A stretch of DNA of 64,000 bases from positions 23,284,996 to 23,348,995 of the forward strand of contig CM055112.1 of assembly GCA_029204225.1 (NCBI GenBank). Reading direction: 5' to 3'. This stretch comes from Diphasiastrum complanatum. Its lineage: Eukaryota > Streptophyta > Lycopodiopsida > Lycopodiales > Lycopodiaceae. A program made the translations under genes and the position numbers. A model generated the notes under the pieces. It saw nothing but the letters and a program-made list of their open reading frames with translations. It ran no database searches and was not told the origin of the DNA. This document shows positions 24,626-35,519 of the stretch, one piece after another. Positions within the stretch are counted from its first letter, which is position 1. Every line of letters begins with the position of its first letter.

Positions 24626-25397
24626 CTCCTCCTCAGATCTAGACTTGAAAACAACAATACTTTTATCAATCACTCCAAGTGAAGATCTAAGCTTGACAAA
24701 TGCATCTTTAGGTAAAGATTTAGTAAACAAATCAACCAAGCAATTTGATGATGACACGTGTTGGAGCTTGATCTCTTTGGCTTGCACTTTCTCCCTCACG
24801 AAATGATGAGCAATCTCGATGTGTTTGCTCCTTGCATGGAATGTAGGATTAGTTGCAAGTGATTGGGCTGATTGGTTGTCACAATAGATGATATGGATCT
24901 CCTCCTCCATGACATGAAACTCCACCAATAGCCTTTTGAGCCACACTTGCATGTTGATGTCAAGGCCTTGTACTCGGATTTTGTGGAAGATAAGGAGATG
25001 GTATCTTGCTTTTAGGAAAGCCATGATACTACTCCATCACATAGAAAAGTGGAAAAAGCACTTGTTGATCTTCTATCCGCTTTGTCACCTGCAAAATCCA
25101 AGTCACCATAGGCTCTTAAGCCAAGATTAGTTCCTCTATACAAAATGCCAAAATTCTTAGTAGATGAAATGTATCTAAGAACTCTTTTGGCCATCTTCCA
25201 ATGTGAAACTAGAGGACTTTGCATGAATTGGATTAACTTTCTAACACTATAACTAAGATCAGGTCTAGTTATAGTTAAATAAATCAAGGAGCCAATAATC
25301 CTTCTATATAATGTGATGTCCTCAAAGGATGCTTCATCACCATCAATAGATGCTTTTACATGTTGCTCCATTGGTAAAATGTTTTGAAATTTCAAAG
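24626..25397 (-). pseudogene. copia-2 RT end and RNase H
   Basis: The frame from 25,395 has LYRRIIGSLIYLTITRPDLSYS, the common end of copia RT, then the RNase H start DLDFAGDKADRRSTSAFSTF. A frameshift near 25,015 leads to the tail with IIYCDNQSAQSLATNP and HARSKHIEIAHHFVREK. The YVDD catalytic part of RT is absent. Confidence 0.88.
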
Positions 25398-26045
25398 TTG
25401 GAATATGGAGTTGTATGACAATGCATAATATCCAACAATGTCTTGATGTGTTAAATATAACTGGACGACGACAATATAGCTTTCACATTATCTGGGATCA
25501 AACAAAATGCTACAATGAGACCAAGTACAGAATGCCTGTTAAACGACAAATTCGAGCATTTTTCAAGCCATTGTCGTATCCTTGGAACAAGTGTTGTGAA
25601 ATGTTACCAATCAATACTTTATTGATTGATGATGCACCTTACAAAGCTTGCATGAATCCACCCGACAATGGGATTTTTCTTGATTCTTTTTATGGCTCTT
25701 CTAAAGATGACTTTTTGAATACAGTTTTTTGGCCATATCTGCTACATGTCAAAGATGTCCCAAATTTTCCATATTACATTGAACGAAATTGATTGGGCCA
25801 AGAACTGTTGAAGGAAGCAATAGATTTTAAACATTTGACTGAACATAGTTATTCTTTATTCCACCTTATAGGCTAGCAATTGCTCCTTTGATCATATCCA
25901 CATCAAGAACTATTGTTTCAAAAGATGCACCATCTAAATTGGCAGAATATATGGAGACAATAGAGAATGTGAATGATCATCAAAAAGACCTTTTATGTGA
26001 ATATCACAAAATGAAAAAAGAGAGTAGAGGAGATGAGTTTTAGTA
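25398..26045 (+). pseudogene. FCP1/NIF-type (HAD phosphatase) C-terminal fragment
   Basis: The open frame up to 25,789 reads KVGIWSCM, HIIWDQTKC, then NTLLIDDAPYKACMNPP and GIFLDSFYG ending in DDFLNTVFWPYLLHVKDV. The order VGIWS, then WDQ, then LLIDDxPYKxxxNPP, then a Leu-rich PYL helix is the C-terminal half of the FCP1 homology (NLI-interacting factor) domain, a haloacid-dehalogenase-type Ser/Thr phosphatase. The N-terminal DxDxT nucleophile motif is absent, so this piece cannot be active. A second frame continues to about 26,045 (DAPSKLAEYMETIENVNDHQ). It abuts the copia-2 break; whether it belonged to the same gene as the fragment at 23.4-24.0 kb is unknown. Confidence 0.6.
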
Positions 26046-26589
26046 GACTTGTCGACTTGTTTCCTTCAAACACTGTATTCAAACTTGAGTGAACAAGAAA
26101 TGCAATTTTTGTTAGATGCTCTCTTAAGTAACATATCATATGTGATAGTGGATACTCAGTTTGATTCTTGGTTGTTATTAATAAGTTGATAACATGCACA
26201 ATTCAATGAATAGTTTTGGTTATCATGTTGTTAATTTCTGTCTTTCAAATTGTTGATACGTATATTGTAATAGCAAATTTCTCGGCATGGTTGTACTCTT
26301 TCATTACCTTAAAATATTATGTGCACTTATGCAAGAAATATTTGTTATTAAAATGGATAAAAACAATTGAGCAACCTATTGGTGATATATATAATAGCTA
26401 TGACATGGTGGTTTTGTCTTCTCAATATTTCATGTTATCACACACTTGCAATTTATGAAATTACTTAATTCATCTAAGATATTGACTCTTATAATTTGGT
26501 GCCAACTCAAAAATAATCCAAGATTATGTGATAACTATATACAAAACTGAAATCCATTGTCATGACACACTTGTCCAACTAGAAGTCCA
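26046..26589. other. Non-coding interval
   Basis: AT-rich DNA with no recognisable domain or repeat; the short frames look random. Confidence 0.55.
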
Positions 26590-26790
26590 ATAATCAATTT
26601 GCAGCTTTTCGACATAAACCGAATAATGATGGATAGAAAATAACTTGTGACACCAACTTGGAGATCATTGTGCATATAACCATGCAGCTCACCTAATCAC
26701 TCGCCAAAGTATCAATTGTCACTACTTGAGTAACCATCTCCCTGCTGGCTCACAACCTCATGCATGTTGGATTCACATCACTGTTGGAAA
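26590..26790 (-). repeat. Fragment of the LARD-like family interior, reversed
   Basis: Diverged but recognisable match, on the other strand, to about 12,510-12,680 of the LARD-like element. Shared words include ATAATGATGGATAGA, ACTCGCCAAAGTATCA and GCAGCTCACCTAATC. It also matches 41,925-42,040. Confidence 0.75.
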
Positions 26791-27139
26791 TTAAGCCCAC
26801 AGTTGTCTCCTTGGTAAATGACTAATTTCTATTTCATGATTCTTCCTGCACGTTTATTGATCATTGATCTAGGGTCAGGTGAAACCAACTTTGGTTCTAC
26901 ATCTGCTCATCTGATACCTACATGAATCATAAACTTAGACAACCAAATTATTTGAAGAATATCTACAACGGGCTTTCGGCTGATCTCCAGCAAAGGATAC
27001 AATCCTATCATAATTTCAATTTCAAATGTTAAGTTCAATAATTTGAAGTCATTGAAGACTTGGCCATCTTTAAGGACTTCCACGAAATTAGCATTAAGAA
27101 CAAGTCTACAGATATACATTACTTTCGCGACAGTTTGCA

Positions 27140-27360
27140 AAAATACTCTAGCTGTCGTGACAGTCTACAGAAATGAGCTATGTTTGTGACAGCTTCGTCT
27201 TTTTGCATTTCCCTGAAATGCGAAACTAGCATAGTTCAACAGTTTAAATTATTTTGCAACAGCTTCGCCTTTTTCAAATTTTCCCAAAATGCGACACTTA
27301 GGCACAGTTCAAAGTTCAACCGTTTTAGGGCACCTTCGGCTTTTTCTCAAAATGCGCTTG
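27140..27360. repeat. Diverged tandem repeat, about 72-bp unit
   Basis: The pattern GCTTCGxCTTTTTC...AAATGCGAxACT...AGTTCAAC occurs at about 27,189 and 27,261, with a shortened third copy at 27,331 ending AAAATGCG. An upstream pair of TCGCGACAG / TCGTGACAG words belongs to the same block. Confidence 0.6.
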
Positions 27361-27566
27361 TTTGATTAGATCCAGTTGGAGTCTAGTTGCACTACAAGTG
27401 AACAGATTCTTGGGGAGCTATCAGCGGATAATGGATACTTGGTGATTAGATGGTACAGGGTATTAGTATAAGTACAATTTTCTCTTTGTAATCAATAACT
27501 TTTGATATGCCATATTTGAGAAGTGATTTATTGATGTGATCTATATATTTCACTAGATCCTATTGA
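27361..27566 (+). repeat. Fragment of the LARD-like family: interior joined to LTR end
   Basis: The first part matches about 12,693-12,785 (TTAGATCCAGTTGGAGTC onward). The second part, from about 27,463, matches the last third of the LTR (CTTTGTAATCAATAACTTTT to ACTAGATCCTATTGAAG). The 1.2 kb between them is deleted. Confidence 0.78.
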
Positions 27567-27867
27567 AGATTTAACTCTAGTACCAATTGAGGGCCACTAA
27601 AATCCACGATAGAATTGATGTCTGTCAATTGGTTTTTTTTGATAATTTTGATGATTAAATCATAGAAAACTTAAAGTTTTACTGCGAATCAGGGCCAGCC
27701 ATCTGTCTATAGCCAAATCGTTATGGGACACTATGAATCCCAACAATTAAGAGCGCATTTGTTGGACATAATTTCTTCTTAAGCAATGTTTGCTTCTGAT
27801 TGGTTTTTTCCTTGGAAAAACATAAAATAGGATGGTTTTTCTCATCTATTTCCAAATGTAAACATTG

Positions 27868-29415
27868 TTTAGTTAATCATTCTTTGTGCATCTAAGAAGG
27901 CTGCTATCTTGAAAATAATTAGGTGATGGTCACGTTCATGTTTCCACATTGTTAATTCAATGATTTTTTGAGTATGTGTATCTTTGGGCTTAAAATTTTA
28001 TTATTCTTAGAAAGACAAATCTTTAAAAAGTTTTAGGGGTAAGGCATAACCAAGGTTATGAGCTACTAGCCCATAGTTAAACTATCTATCATTTACTTTA
28101 AGCCACAATTTGAATAAATCCCTATCAAGTCTAAACCCTCTTCTCTTTTCTTATCTACTGCTGCTATTACTCACCATCCTCAATCTCTTTTCTTTGTTTG
28201 CGTTGTGTTTGAACTGTTTGCAAGTTGGATGAGGAGATGATGGATTGAGTTGTGAATCCTAAAACGTGAATACTCTGATATTTGGTCGTGATACCATGAA
28301 TACTGATCGTGAAATTGTGAACACTGGTCATGAAATTGTGAATACTCATCGTGAAACTATGAATACTGATCGTGAACTATTGAATATTTGATCGTGAAAC
28401 AATACTTTGATTGTGATATATTTAATAGTGCAATTCTTAATAAAAATTTTGATTTGTATAAATACTGAAATTGTGAATATTCAATCGTAAATAATACATC
28501 GTGATTTGTTTTTATATCGAATGTGAATTTACAAGAGTAACCACAAATATGATGATTTGATACTCATTGATTTCATGATTTGATATAATTAATGAAATTC
28601 ACATTCGATATAAAAACAAAAATTTTATCGTAAATATTTATGAGAGTAACCACAAATATGATGATTCAGTACTCACTAATTTCATGATTTGGTATAATTA
28701 ATGCAATTCACATTCGATATAAAAACAAATCATGATTTATTATTTACGATTGAATATTCACAATTTAGTATTTAGATAAATCGAAATTTTTTATTCACAA
28801 TTGCACTATTAAATATATCACATTCAAAATAACTAGAGTTTCACGATCAGTATTCACAGTTTCACGATTAGTATTGATAGTTTCATGATGAGTACTCACA
28901 ATTTCATGATTAGTTTTCACAGTTTCACAATCTATATTCACAGTATCACGACCAAAGTTCAAAGTATTCACGTTTTAGTATTCACAGCTCAATCCATCAA
29001 CTCTTCATCAAACCTGCAAAAAATTCAAACACAACGCAAACCAAGAAAAGAGATTGAGGATGGTGAGTGATAGCAACAGTATATGAGAAAAGAGAAGAAG
29101 TTTAGACTTGACAGAGATTTAATCAAATTGCGGCTTAAAGTAAATGATAGATAGTTTAATTGGCTAGTAGCTCATAATCTTGGTTATGTATTATCCCTAA
29201 AACGTTTCAAAGATTTTTCTTTCTAAGAATCTATCAAATCATTTCATTAATGCTACAACTAATAATGTAAAATAAAATAAAATTTTAAGCCCAAAGATAC
29301 ACATATTCAACAGTCATTGAATTAACAATGTGGAAACATGAACGTGAATATCACCTAATTGTTCTCAAGATAGCAATGTTCTTAGATGCACAAAGAACGA
29401 TTAACTAATCAATAA
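27868..29415. mobile_element. Foldback-type element: about 0.65-0.7 kb inverted repeat arms
   Basis: The left arm (27,868-28,530) reads, on the opposite strand, as the right arm (about 28,690-29,415) with modest divergence. Matching words are TTAATCATTCTTTG/CAAAGAACGATTAA at the outer ends and AGCCCAAAGATACACAT, GAAAAGAGATTGAGGATGG and CATTCGATATAAAAACAA further in. The loop (28,531-28,690) holds an extra copy of the innermost stretch. Each arm carries four to six 20-24-bp subrepeats of a TGAATACTGATCGTGAAAT type (28,266-28,405; 28,826-28,965). Long arms with subrepeats are typical of foldback and long-TIR MULE elements. There is no transposase; the target duplication is not resolved. Confidence 0.82.
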
Positions 29416-29800
29416 GCTAACAAGTAGCTAAAAAAACTTGTTAATCTGCCATGTATTTATGCACGCAATTTATGTAGCACCCTACACCACGGAAAATGGA
29501 AAAATTTATTTTTCTGAGAAACTCAACCTGTAGAGTTTGGTTTAAACTAAAGAGATCGGAAAGGCTTGCAGACTTTCCAGACATTGCTAGAATGCAGAAA
29601 GGCAACAACCACCTCATACTCCAAATTCTTCGATGCACCAGGTGTGCTGTTGTTGCACACTCACAACATGGTCGTAGTAGAATCTTTTGAAATCGGCCAC
29701 CAGCCTATGGCATCTCCGAGCTCTTTCTCCATCAAACCGCGAGGTGACCCGCCGGGCTCCGTGAATGAAGCTGCTCTGAGGCTCCAACAAAAGGCAAGGA
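29416..29800. other. Interval between foldback element and small ORF
   Basis: Base composition becomes host-like (higher GC) from about 29,690. Overlapping frames exist on both strands, for example a plus-strand MASPSSFSIKPRGDPPG frame from 29,708, but none can be preferred. Confidence 0.4.
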
Positions 29801-29953
29801 TCAAAAGGAGCAGGAATCCTGAAAACACACGCAGATTGGAGGGCAATGCGAGAACGTGATTGAGCAGCTGAAGAAGATGAGGACGAGGACGAAGGGGAGG
29901 AGATGGGTGAGAGGAGATGATGGCGATGGTGAGAAAGAAAGCGATGATGCCAT
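29801..29953 (-). CDS. Possible small secreted Cys-rich peptide or first exon
   Basis: A 50-codon minus-strand frame starts at an ATG in good context (AAATGGC). It has a Ser/Pro-rich N-terminus and a hydrophobic core, LLPFVLVLIFFSCSITF, like a signal peptide, then HCPPICVCFQDSCSF with five Cys counting the one in the core. It could be a tiny secreted peptide, the first exon of a longer protein, or chance in a GC-rich UTR. An overlapping minus-strand frame (29,661-29,963) is also open and has its own hydrophobic segment, so the frame is uncertain. It lies divergently 0.43 kb from the F-box gene and could share its promoter region. Confidence 0.3.
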   Translation of the reverse strand: MASSLSFSPSPSSPLTHLLPFVLVLIFFSCSITFSHCPPICVCFQDSCSF

Positions 29954-30386
29954 TTCTACTCATTCAATTAAAAAAGCTTTTGCTTTTATGCCCCATTCAT
30001 TCTTTGCATAACTTCGTAGTGCCATCAAATGCATGTTCTTTTATCCCTCAACAAAGGTTTTAGCTTTAAAATTTTAAATCATCATCACATAATATACTTT
30101 AACCTTAACCATTTTACAAACTCCATTGACAGAACTCAACACATAATAGTAATGCCTTTGCAATGCAAAAACAAGGCATCAATTAGGAACTTGCAATGGC
30201 AACGATTACGCTAAATAGACGATTGATATGCCGAGAGAGAGAGAGAGAGAGATTTTGAGAGATTTTGAGCGAGTGAGTGAGTGAGTAAGTACACGATTTA
30301 TATGCCAAGCGTTCCATTGCCTCAAGGTAAAACAAAAGGAACGAGAGAAAGAGAGAGCGAGAGCGAGCGCTAGCGAGCGACCGGCG
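29954..30386 (+). promoter_or_regulatory. Upstream region and GA-rich 5' UTR of the F-box gene
   Basis: GA runs at 30,232-30,251 and AGAGAGCGAGAGCGAGCG-type sequence at 30,340-30,380 lie just before the ATG. GA-rich 5' leaders are common in plant genes. The exact transcription start is not visible. Confidence 0.5.
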
Positions 30387-31739
30387 ATGGCGATGGAAGT
30401 AGAAGCACAGGACTTTCAGGATGTTGTGAATCATAGTTGGCATCATGCACTGCTTCCTCCGCCTTCGGCTCCGCCTTCGGATGACGTGCCTGATCCCAGA
30501 CCACCTCGGCTTCCTCAGCTTTTGCACTTATCTGATTTGCCTGCTTATGCGCTAGAGAAAATCTTTCAGTGTCTAGATTTTACGAGCTTGCTGCGAGCAT
30601 GTGCTGTATGTGCTGCTTGGAGAAGCTTCGTGCGTTCGGATTATTTTCGCCGGCATATATCCATTGCTTGCCCTCCCACGCGGCCTTGGTTTGTCCTTTG
30701 CGAACTGTATGAAGTTATCCGTGACTGCCATCCAATATACATAGCTCATGCTGATCAATGGAGTAAAATCTATCTTCCGACAATCAGGAACTCGGAAATG
30801 CCATGGATTACGAACTTAATCTCTTCTGCTGGTGGGCTTGTATGTTGTCCAGTTTTTGACGAGCCCATTAACATAGAGGTATGCAATTTATTCACCGGAG
30901 ACAGTAGAAAGCTGCCGTTGGATCCAGTGGAATGGAGGATGGAAGATTTATACCAGGTCAACCTTCGGATGGTTGATATAAACGTCGGTCACTATCAAGT
31001 TATTATTGTCAGCGCCTTCGAATTATCAGAGGGAGAAGTAGGTAGAGGATGCTTAAAGGTAGATTTGTATGACAATAAGAAGGGCGCGTGGATCGAAGGC
31101 TGCAAAATTTTGATCATGGATATGGTTCTCGGATATGCTTACGGAGACAGAGAAAACGAAGGAGTCTGTAACGTCGATACTCTGTACGTCTTGGTGAACG
31201 TCTTGGTGAATACTACTGTCGCTGAACACGATAATGACCGGGAAGAAAAAGACCTAATATATGCATTTAATCTTAAGAGCAAGGTAAACTTTGAGAGTAT
31301 CATTGAGATTCCAACACATTATAACCATCCCAGCCTCCATGTTTGGAATGAGAAACTGGTGCTCGTAGCAATCGAAGAATTAACAATGATCAAGGTTTGG
31401 GTATTGGTGGATAATCCAAGCTACCGGTGGGAGCAGATCACAAACATGCCCTCGTGCCTCTGCCGGGAATTTTGGTGGTGGACCGACTCCCCTGAACAGG
31501 AAGACCCTTTTTTTCAAAAGTTGATAGTGCGTTCTTATCACACCTCTGCACAAGGAACTTCAATCTACTTCGTTAGCAGGATGACCTCGAATGGAAAACA
31601 GGTAGCGTTACTTGAACTGACAACTGAAGGAAAACGATGGCGCATGTTACCGGAAACCCAAACGACCTTGGTTCCACGAAACTTTATAATAGCACCTTAC
31701 GGTTTTTGCTTTGAACCCCGACTAGATTGCGTTCCATAA
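30387..31739 (+). CDS. F-box protein with C-terminal kelch/propeller-like region
   Basis: A single-exon, 450-residue gene. The F-box lies at about residues 48-88 (LSDLPAYALEKIFQCLDFTSLLRACAVCAAWRSFV), with the usual Leu-Pro start, an Ile/Leu-rich helix and a C-x-W motif that binds Skp1/ASK. Family knowledge: such proteins are the substrate adaptors of SCF ubiquitin ligases, acting in cytosol and nucleus. The C-terminal 300 residues have PWITNLISSAGGLVC, VWVLVDNPSYRWEQITNMP and EGKRWRMLPE, the pattern of plant F-box/kelch proteins whose propeller recognises a target. The target is unknown. Length fits the family. ATG at 30,387 is the first in frame; Met3 is an alternative. No breaks. Codon use is clearly host-like and distinct from the surrounding elements. 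Confidence 0.9.
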   Translation: MAMEVEAQDFQDVVNHSWHHALLPPPSAPPSDDVPDPRPPRLPQLLHLSDLPAYALEKIFQCLDFTSLLRACAVCAAWRSFVRSDYFRRHISIACPPTRPWFVLCELYEVIRDCHPIYIAHADQWSKIYLPTIRNSEMPWITNLISSAGGLVCCPVFDEPINIEVCNLFTGDSRKLPLDPVEWRMEDLYQVNLRMVDINVGHYQVIIVSAFELSEGEVGRGCLKVDLYDNKKGAWIEGCKILIMDMVLGYAYGDRENEGVCNVDTLYVLVNVLVNTTVAEHDNDREEKDLIYAFNLKSKVNFESIIEIPTHYNHPSLHVWNEKLVLVAIEELTMIKVWVLVDNPSYRWEQITNMPSCLCREFWWWTDSPEQEDPFFQKLIVRSYHTSAQGTSIYFVSRMTSNGKQVALLELTTEGKRWRMLPETQTTLVPRNFIIAPYGFCFEPRLDCVP

Positions 31740-32254
31740 AAATTCTCAGTGTGTACAAACGATAGTGTTTCATGATCACTTAAAAAGCAGATGAACTAGC
31801 TAGAGTTTGTTGTTAGTAGGTAGTAGGTATGCTTTTGTTTGTGTGTGTGTGTGTGTGTGAGTGTGTGCGTGCGTGTGTATGTGTATGTGTGTGAATCATC
31901 AAAACACTTGGAGTGGTTTTACCCAAATGATGGAAATCATAATGTCATGACTCATAACTTTGGTCCTTTAATCAAGTCCACATTCAGACTAGCTCGCTAC
32001 ACATCCATGATTAATTTTGATTTTTGGCAAGCAAGATATCTTATAATTGTCACCTCTTTATTGGCTATCATGATAATGCATGGTTTCAAGGCCTTGATTT
32101 GCATTTATTTCTTTCTTGTTGATAATTTTTTTCTTGAAATATAAAAATAGAGGTTTCCATTTTATTACATTTATGAGCATCTTCCCATTTTTTATTGAAA
32201 AACAAACTCCTAATGAAGAAGAAGTCCATGGCATTTGAGATGAGCATTTTGTGC
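31740..32254. other. Downstream of the F-box gene; TG microsatellite, no gene
   Basis: A (TG)n run with variant units spans about 31,838-31,891. AATAAA-like signals are weak. The remainder to 32,254 is AT-rich with no recognised feature. Confidence 0.55.
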
Positions 32255-32445
32255 TATTAAGTTGATGCTAATATGCAAATATGTTGGCCTTCATACTCCT
32301 TTTGATCAATGTGGGATCAAAAGACAGTTCACGCAAGCTCATACTCATGAACTTAATGGAGTAGTTAATCAGCTCAAGAATCATCTAATTGTGAAGAGCG
32401 CCAAATCAATGCTTGTTGAGATGAAACTACCAAAGGGCTTTTAGG
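32255..32445 (+). pseudogene. Displaced copia integrase fragment
   Basis: Reads CGIKRQFTQAHTHELNGVV then NHLIVKSAKSMLVEMKLPKGF, the region around the catalytic Glu of copia integrase. It comes from a different copia lineage than the element that follows (whose own integrase has NGVAERKNRTL). The same fragment recurs at 36,476-36,716. Confidence 0.75.
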
Positions 32446-32468
32446 AGGAGGAAGAAGGCAATCTATCT

Positions 32469-33873
32469 TTGATGGTATCCTCACCACAAACATCTAATCA
32501 AGACACTTGGTGGATTGATAGTGGGGCAAGCTCTCACATGACTCACCAAAAAGACTACTTTTCTAATTTACTTTCTTACAATAGTTCTAAGAGATTTATC
32601 TTCACTGCAAGTGATCAAGAATGTGAGATTGTAGGTGTTGGATCCATTCCTTTATGTCTAGGAACATCTAAAAGAGTAGATCTAGACAATGTTCTTTATG
32701 TACCTTCAATTACAAAGAGCTTGTTGAGTGTAGGACAACTTATGGATAGTGGATTAGATGTACATTTCAAGCATGGAGCATGTTCTATCTTGAAAGATAA
32801 AAAATGTATTGCTAGTGGTTTCAAGCAAGGGAGGTTATCATAAATTGGATGCTAATGTGATGGTTGGAAGCGTGAACATGGCAAGGGAGGAGCTCACTCA
32901 AGTGGAATTATGGCACAAAAGGTTAGGCCATCCTAACTACAAAGTTATGGAGACCATGGTGACAAAGGAGCTAGCAAAAGGACTTCCCAAAACCATATCC
33001 AAGTGTGGCAAGCTTTGTGAAGCTTGTGGACTCTCCAAATCTCATAAGCTTCCTTTCAAGATATCTTTGATAAGATCTAACTCTCCTCTTGACCTTATAC
33101 ACTCGGATGTTCATTCATTTTCACATGAATCAAATGGTGGAGCTCTTATGTATGTCACTTTTATTGATGATAAATCAAAATATTCTTGGCTTTATCTCTT
33201 GTCTAAGAAAAGTAAAGTTTTTGAGTCCTTTGTAAAGTTCAAAACTCTTGTGGAAAAGCAACTTAATACTAGCTTGAAAGTATTAAGAAGTGATAATGGA
33301 GGGGAGTACATCTCCAATAGGATGAAAGAGTTTTGTGATACTAATGGCATTAAGAGAGAGTTTACTTGCACATATACTCCACAACAAAATGGAGTAGCTG
33401 AGAGAAAGAATAGGACACTATGTGAGTGTGCTAAAGCTATGAGATTAGATGCATCACTTCCTATTTCATTTTGGGAAGAAGCTATTTTATGTGCAAACTT
33501 TCTATGTAATAGAATGGCTAATAGTGCCATTAAAGGACTTACACCTTATGAAGTATTTTTTGGCAAAAAGCCAAATCTTAGTGATTTGAAAGTTTTTGGA
33601 TGTACTTGTTATGTACATATTCCTTTAGAAACAAGGAAAAAGGAAGATGCCACTTCTTTCAAAGGCATCTTTGTTGGTTATAGTGAAAGTAAGAAAGCTT
33701 ATAGGATATTTGATCCTATTACAAAAAAAGTTGTTGCTAGTAGAGATGTACTTTTTGATGAATCTCTCCAAGCCAAAGGAAAGGTGACTTCCAACAACAC
33801 TCAACTTGTCAGGGATTATGCTATGGCCGAGGAGGAGCTTCATGAAGATGAAGACCAAGAGGAACCTACTTAA
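32469..33873 (+). pseudogene. copia-3 protease and integrase
   Basis: Protease: WWIDSGASSHMT (about 32,510-32,545), then LDNVLYVPSITKSLLSVGQL. A frame change at about 32,835 leads into the GAG-pre-integrase/zinc-finger module (WHKRLGHPNYKVM, then CEACGLSKSHKLPF, an HHCC finger). The integrase core has all three acidic positions visible: DLIHSDVHSF, LRSDNGGEYIS and NGVAERKNRTL. The C-terminal part (ETRKKEDATSFKGIFVGYSE) ends with DEDQEEPT at 33,873. This is the best-preserved integrase in the window. Confidence 0.92.
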
Positions 33874-33882
33874 AGTCCAAGG

Positions 33883-35508
33883 GTGCCAAGAAGATCAACA
33901 AGGACAAGGATTGAGCCATCAAGGCTCACTTATAGTGACAAAGGGGAGCAAAGGGAAGATTCTCAATTACTCAACTGTTATACTTTCTTGACTACTATGC
34001 TTGAAGAACCAACTAGTTTTGAGGAAGCAAATAAGTCTCAATATTGGAGGAAAGCTATGCAAGTAGAGTTTGATGCATTAATGGAAAATCAAACTTGGAA
34101 GCTTGTTGATTTACCTTATGGAAAGAAGCCTCTTACTTGTAAATGGATATATAGATTGAAATATAATCAAGATGGTTCCATCCATAAGTACAAAGCTAGA
34201 CTTGTAGCAAAAGGTTTTTCACAATCAAAGGCATAGATTATGATGAAACCTTTGCACCTGTTGCAAAGCTTGTGACCATTAGATTAATCATATGTCTTGC
34301 AACTTCTTTAAATTGGGACCTCTTCCAACTTGATGTGACAAATACTTTCTTGAATGGATTCTTGGAAGAGAAGAAGAGAAGGTGTGTTTCTTGAAGAAGA
34401 GTCTTAATGGACTCAAGCAAGCACCAAGAGCATGGTACTCTAGGTTGCATTCCTATCCATTGGATTTGTTGTAAGTTCTTATGAACCATCATTGTACTAC
34501 AAATGTAATGATGGAAAGATCATTATCTTAGTTTTATATGTTGATGACATTATACTCACAGGAAATGATCTAGATGGCATCAAGAATGTAAAAGTTTCCT
34601 TGTCTAGTGAATTTAAGATGGTAGATCTAGGACTTCTTAAAGTTATACTTGGAATAGAAGTCACTAGAAGAAATGATTTTTTCCTCATATGTCAATCTAA
34701 GTATGCTAGATCAATCTTAGCAAGATTTGGCATGATTGATTGTAAAGGAGTTGAAACTCCTATGGAACTAAGTGTAAAAGTTTCTAAGGAAAGTGATGAA
34801 GCATCCTTTGAGGACATCACTACCTATAGAATGCTTATTGGTTCCTTGATATACTTAACCATCACTAGACCATATTTTAGTTTTGTGTTGGCAAGTTGAG
34901 TCAATACATGCAAAGTCCATTAATATGTCATTGGAAAGGAGCAAAAAGGGTGTTAAGGTACATCTCGGCTACAAAAGACTTTGGCATAGTTTATGAAGGG
35001 ACTAATATTTGTTTAAGAGCATATTCAGACTCAAGTTTTGCAGGTGACAAGATGGATAGAAGATCCATAAGTGCATTTGCTACATTCTTATGTAGAGGAG
35101 CTATATCTTGGCTTTCAAAAAAGCAAGATACCATCTCTCTTTCATCAACAGAATCCGAGTATAAAGCTATGACAACAACAACAAAGGAGGTTCTTTGGCT
35201 TAAAAGGCTTTCAGAGGAGCTACATGTGATCAAGGATGAATACATTCCATGCATATATTGTAATAATCAAGCAGCTCAACAACTTGCAAACAATCCAATC
35301 TTCCATGCTTGAACAAAGCACATCGAGATTGCACATCATTTCGTGAGGGAGAAAGTGCAAGCAAAGGAAATCAAGATTATCCATGTTTCATCATCAGATT
35401 GCATTGCTGATATACTCACCAAGGCATTGCCTAAAGATCCATTTGTAAAATTAAGATTGGCACTTGGAGTTATAGATAGATCTATGCTAGATTTACCAAG
35501 CTAGATTT
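33883..35508 (+). pseudogene. copia-3 reverse transcriptase and RNase H
   Basis: RT starts with YWRKAMQVEFDALMENQTW and CKWIYRLKYNQDGS. A frame break near 34,230 and a short deletion near 34,370 affect the middle ([14 protein letters not shown]). The catalytic VLYVDDIIL lies at about 34,531-34,557. After a second break near 34,890 RNase H follows: LRAYSDSSFAGDKMDRRS and KKQDTISLSSTESEYKAM. A TGA at 35,310 interrupts just before TKHIEIAHHFVREK. The tail ends in LTKALPKDPFVKLRLALGVI near 35,470. Confidence 0.9.
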
Positions 35509-35519
35509 TTGAGGAGGAG

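Larger units (their letters stand above)
24012..25397 (-). mobile_element. copia-2 remnant (3' part only), reversed
   Basis: On the minus strand, the C-terminal RT (EQHVKASIDGDEASFEDI onward, from 25,395) is followed by RNase H and an LTR at 24,012-24,625. The 5' part of the element, including most of pol, gag and the 5' LTR, is missing. The break at about 25,397 abuts the FCP1-like fragment. Confidence 0.9.

Noticed and set aside
29566-29859. Plus-strand frame with an Arg-rich C-terminus
   Set aside because: It overlaps two minus-strand frames in GC-rich DNA and has no recognisable domain; there is no way to choose without transcripts.
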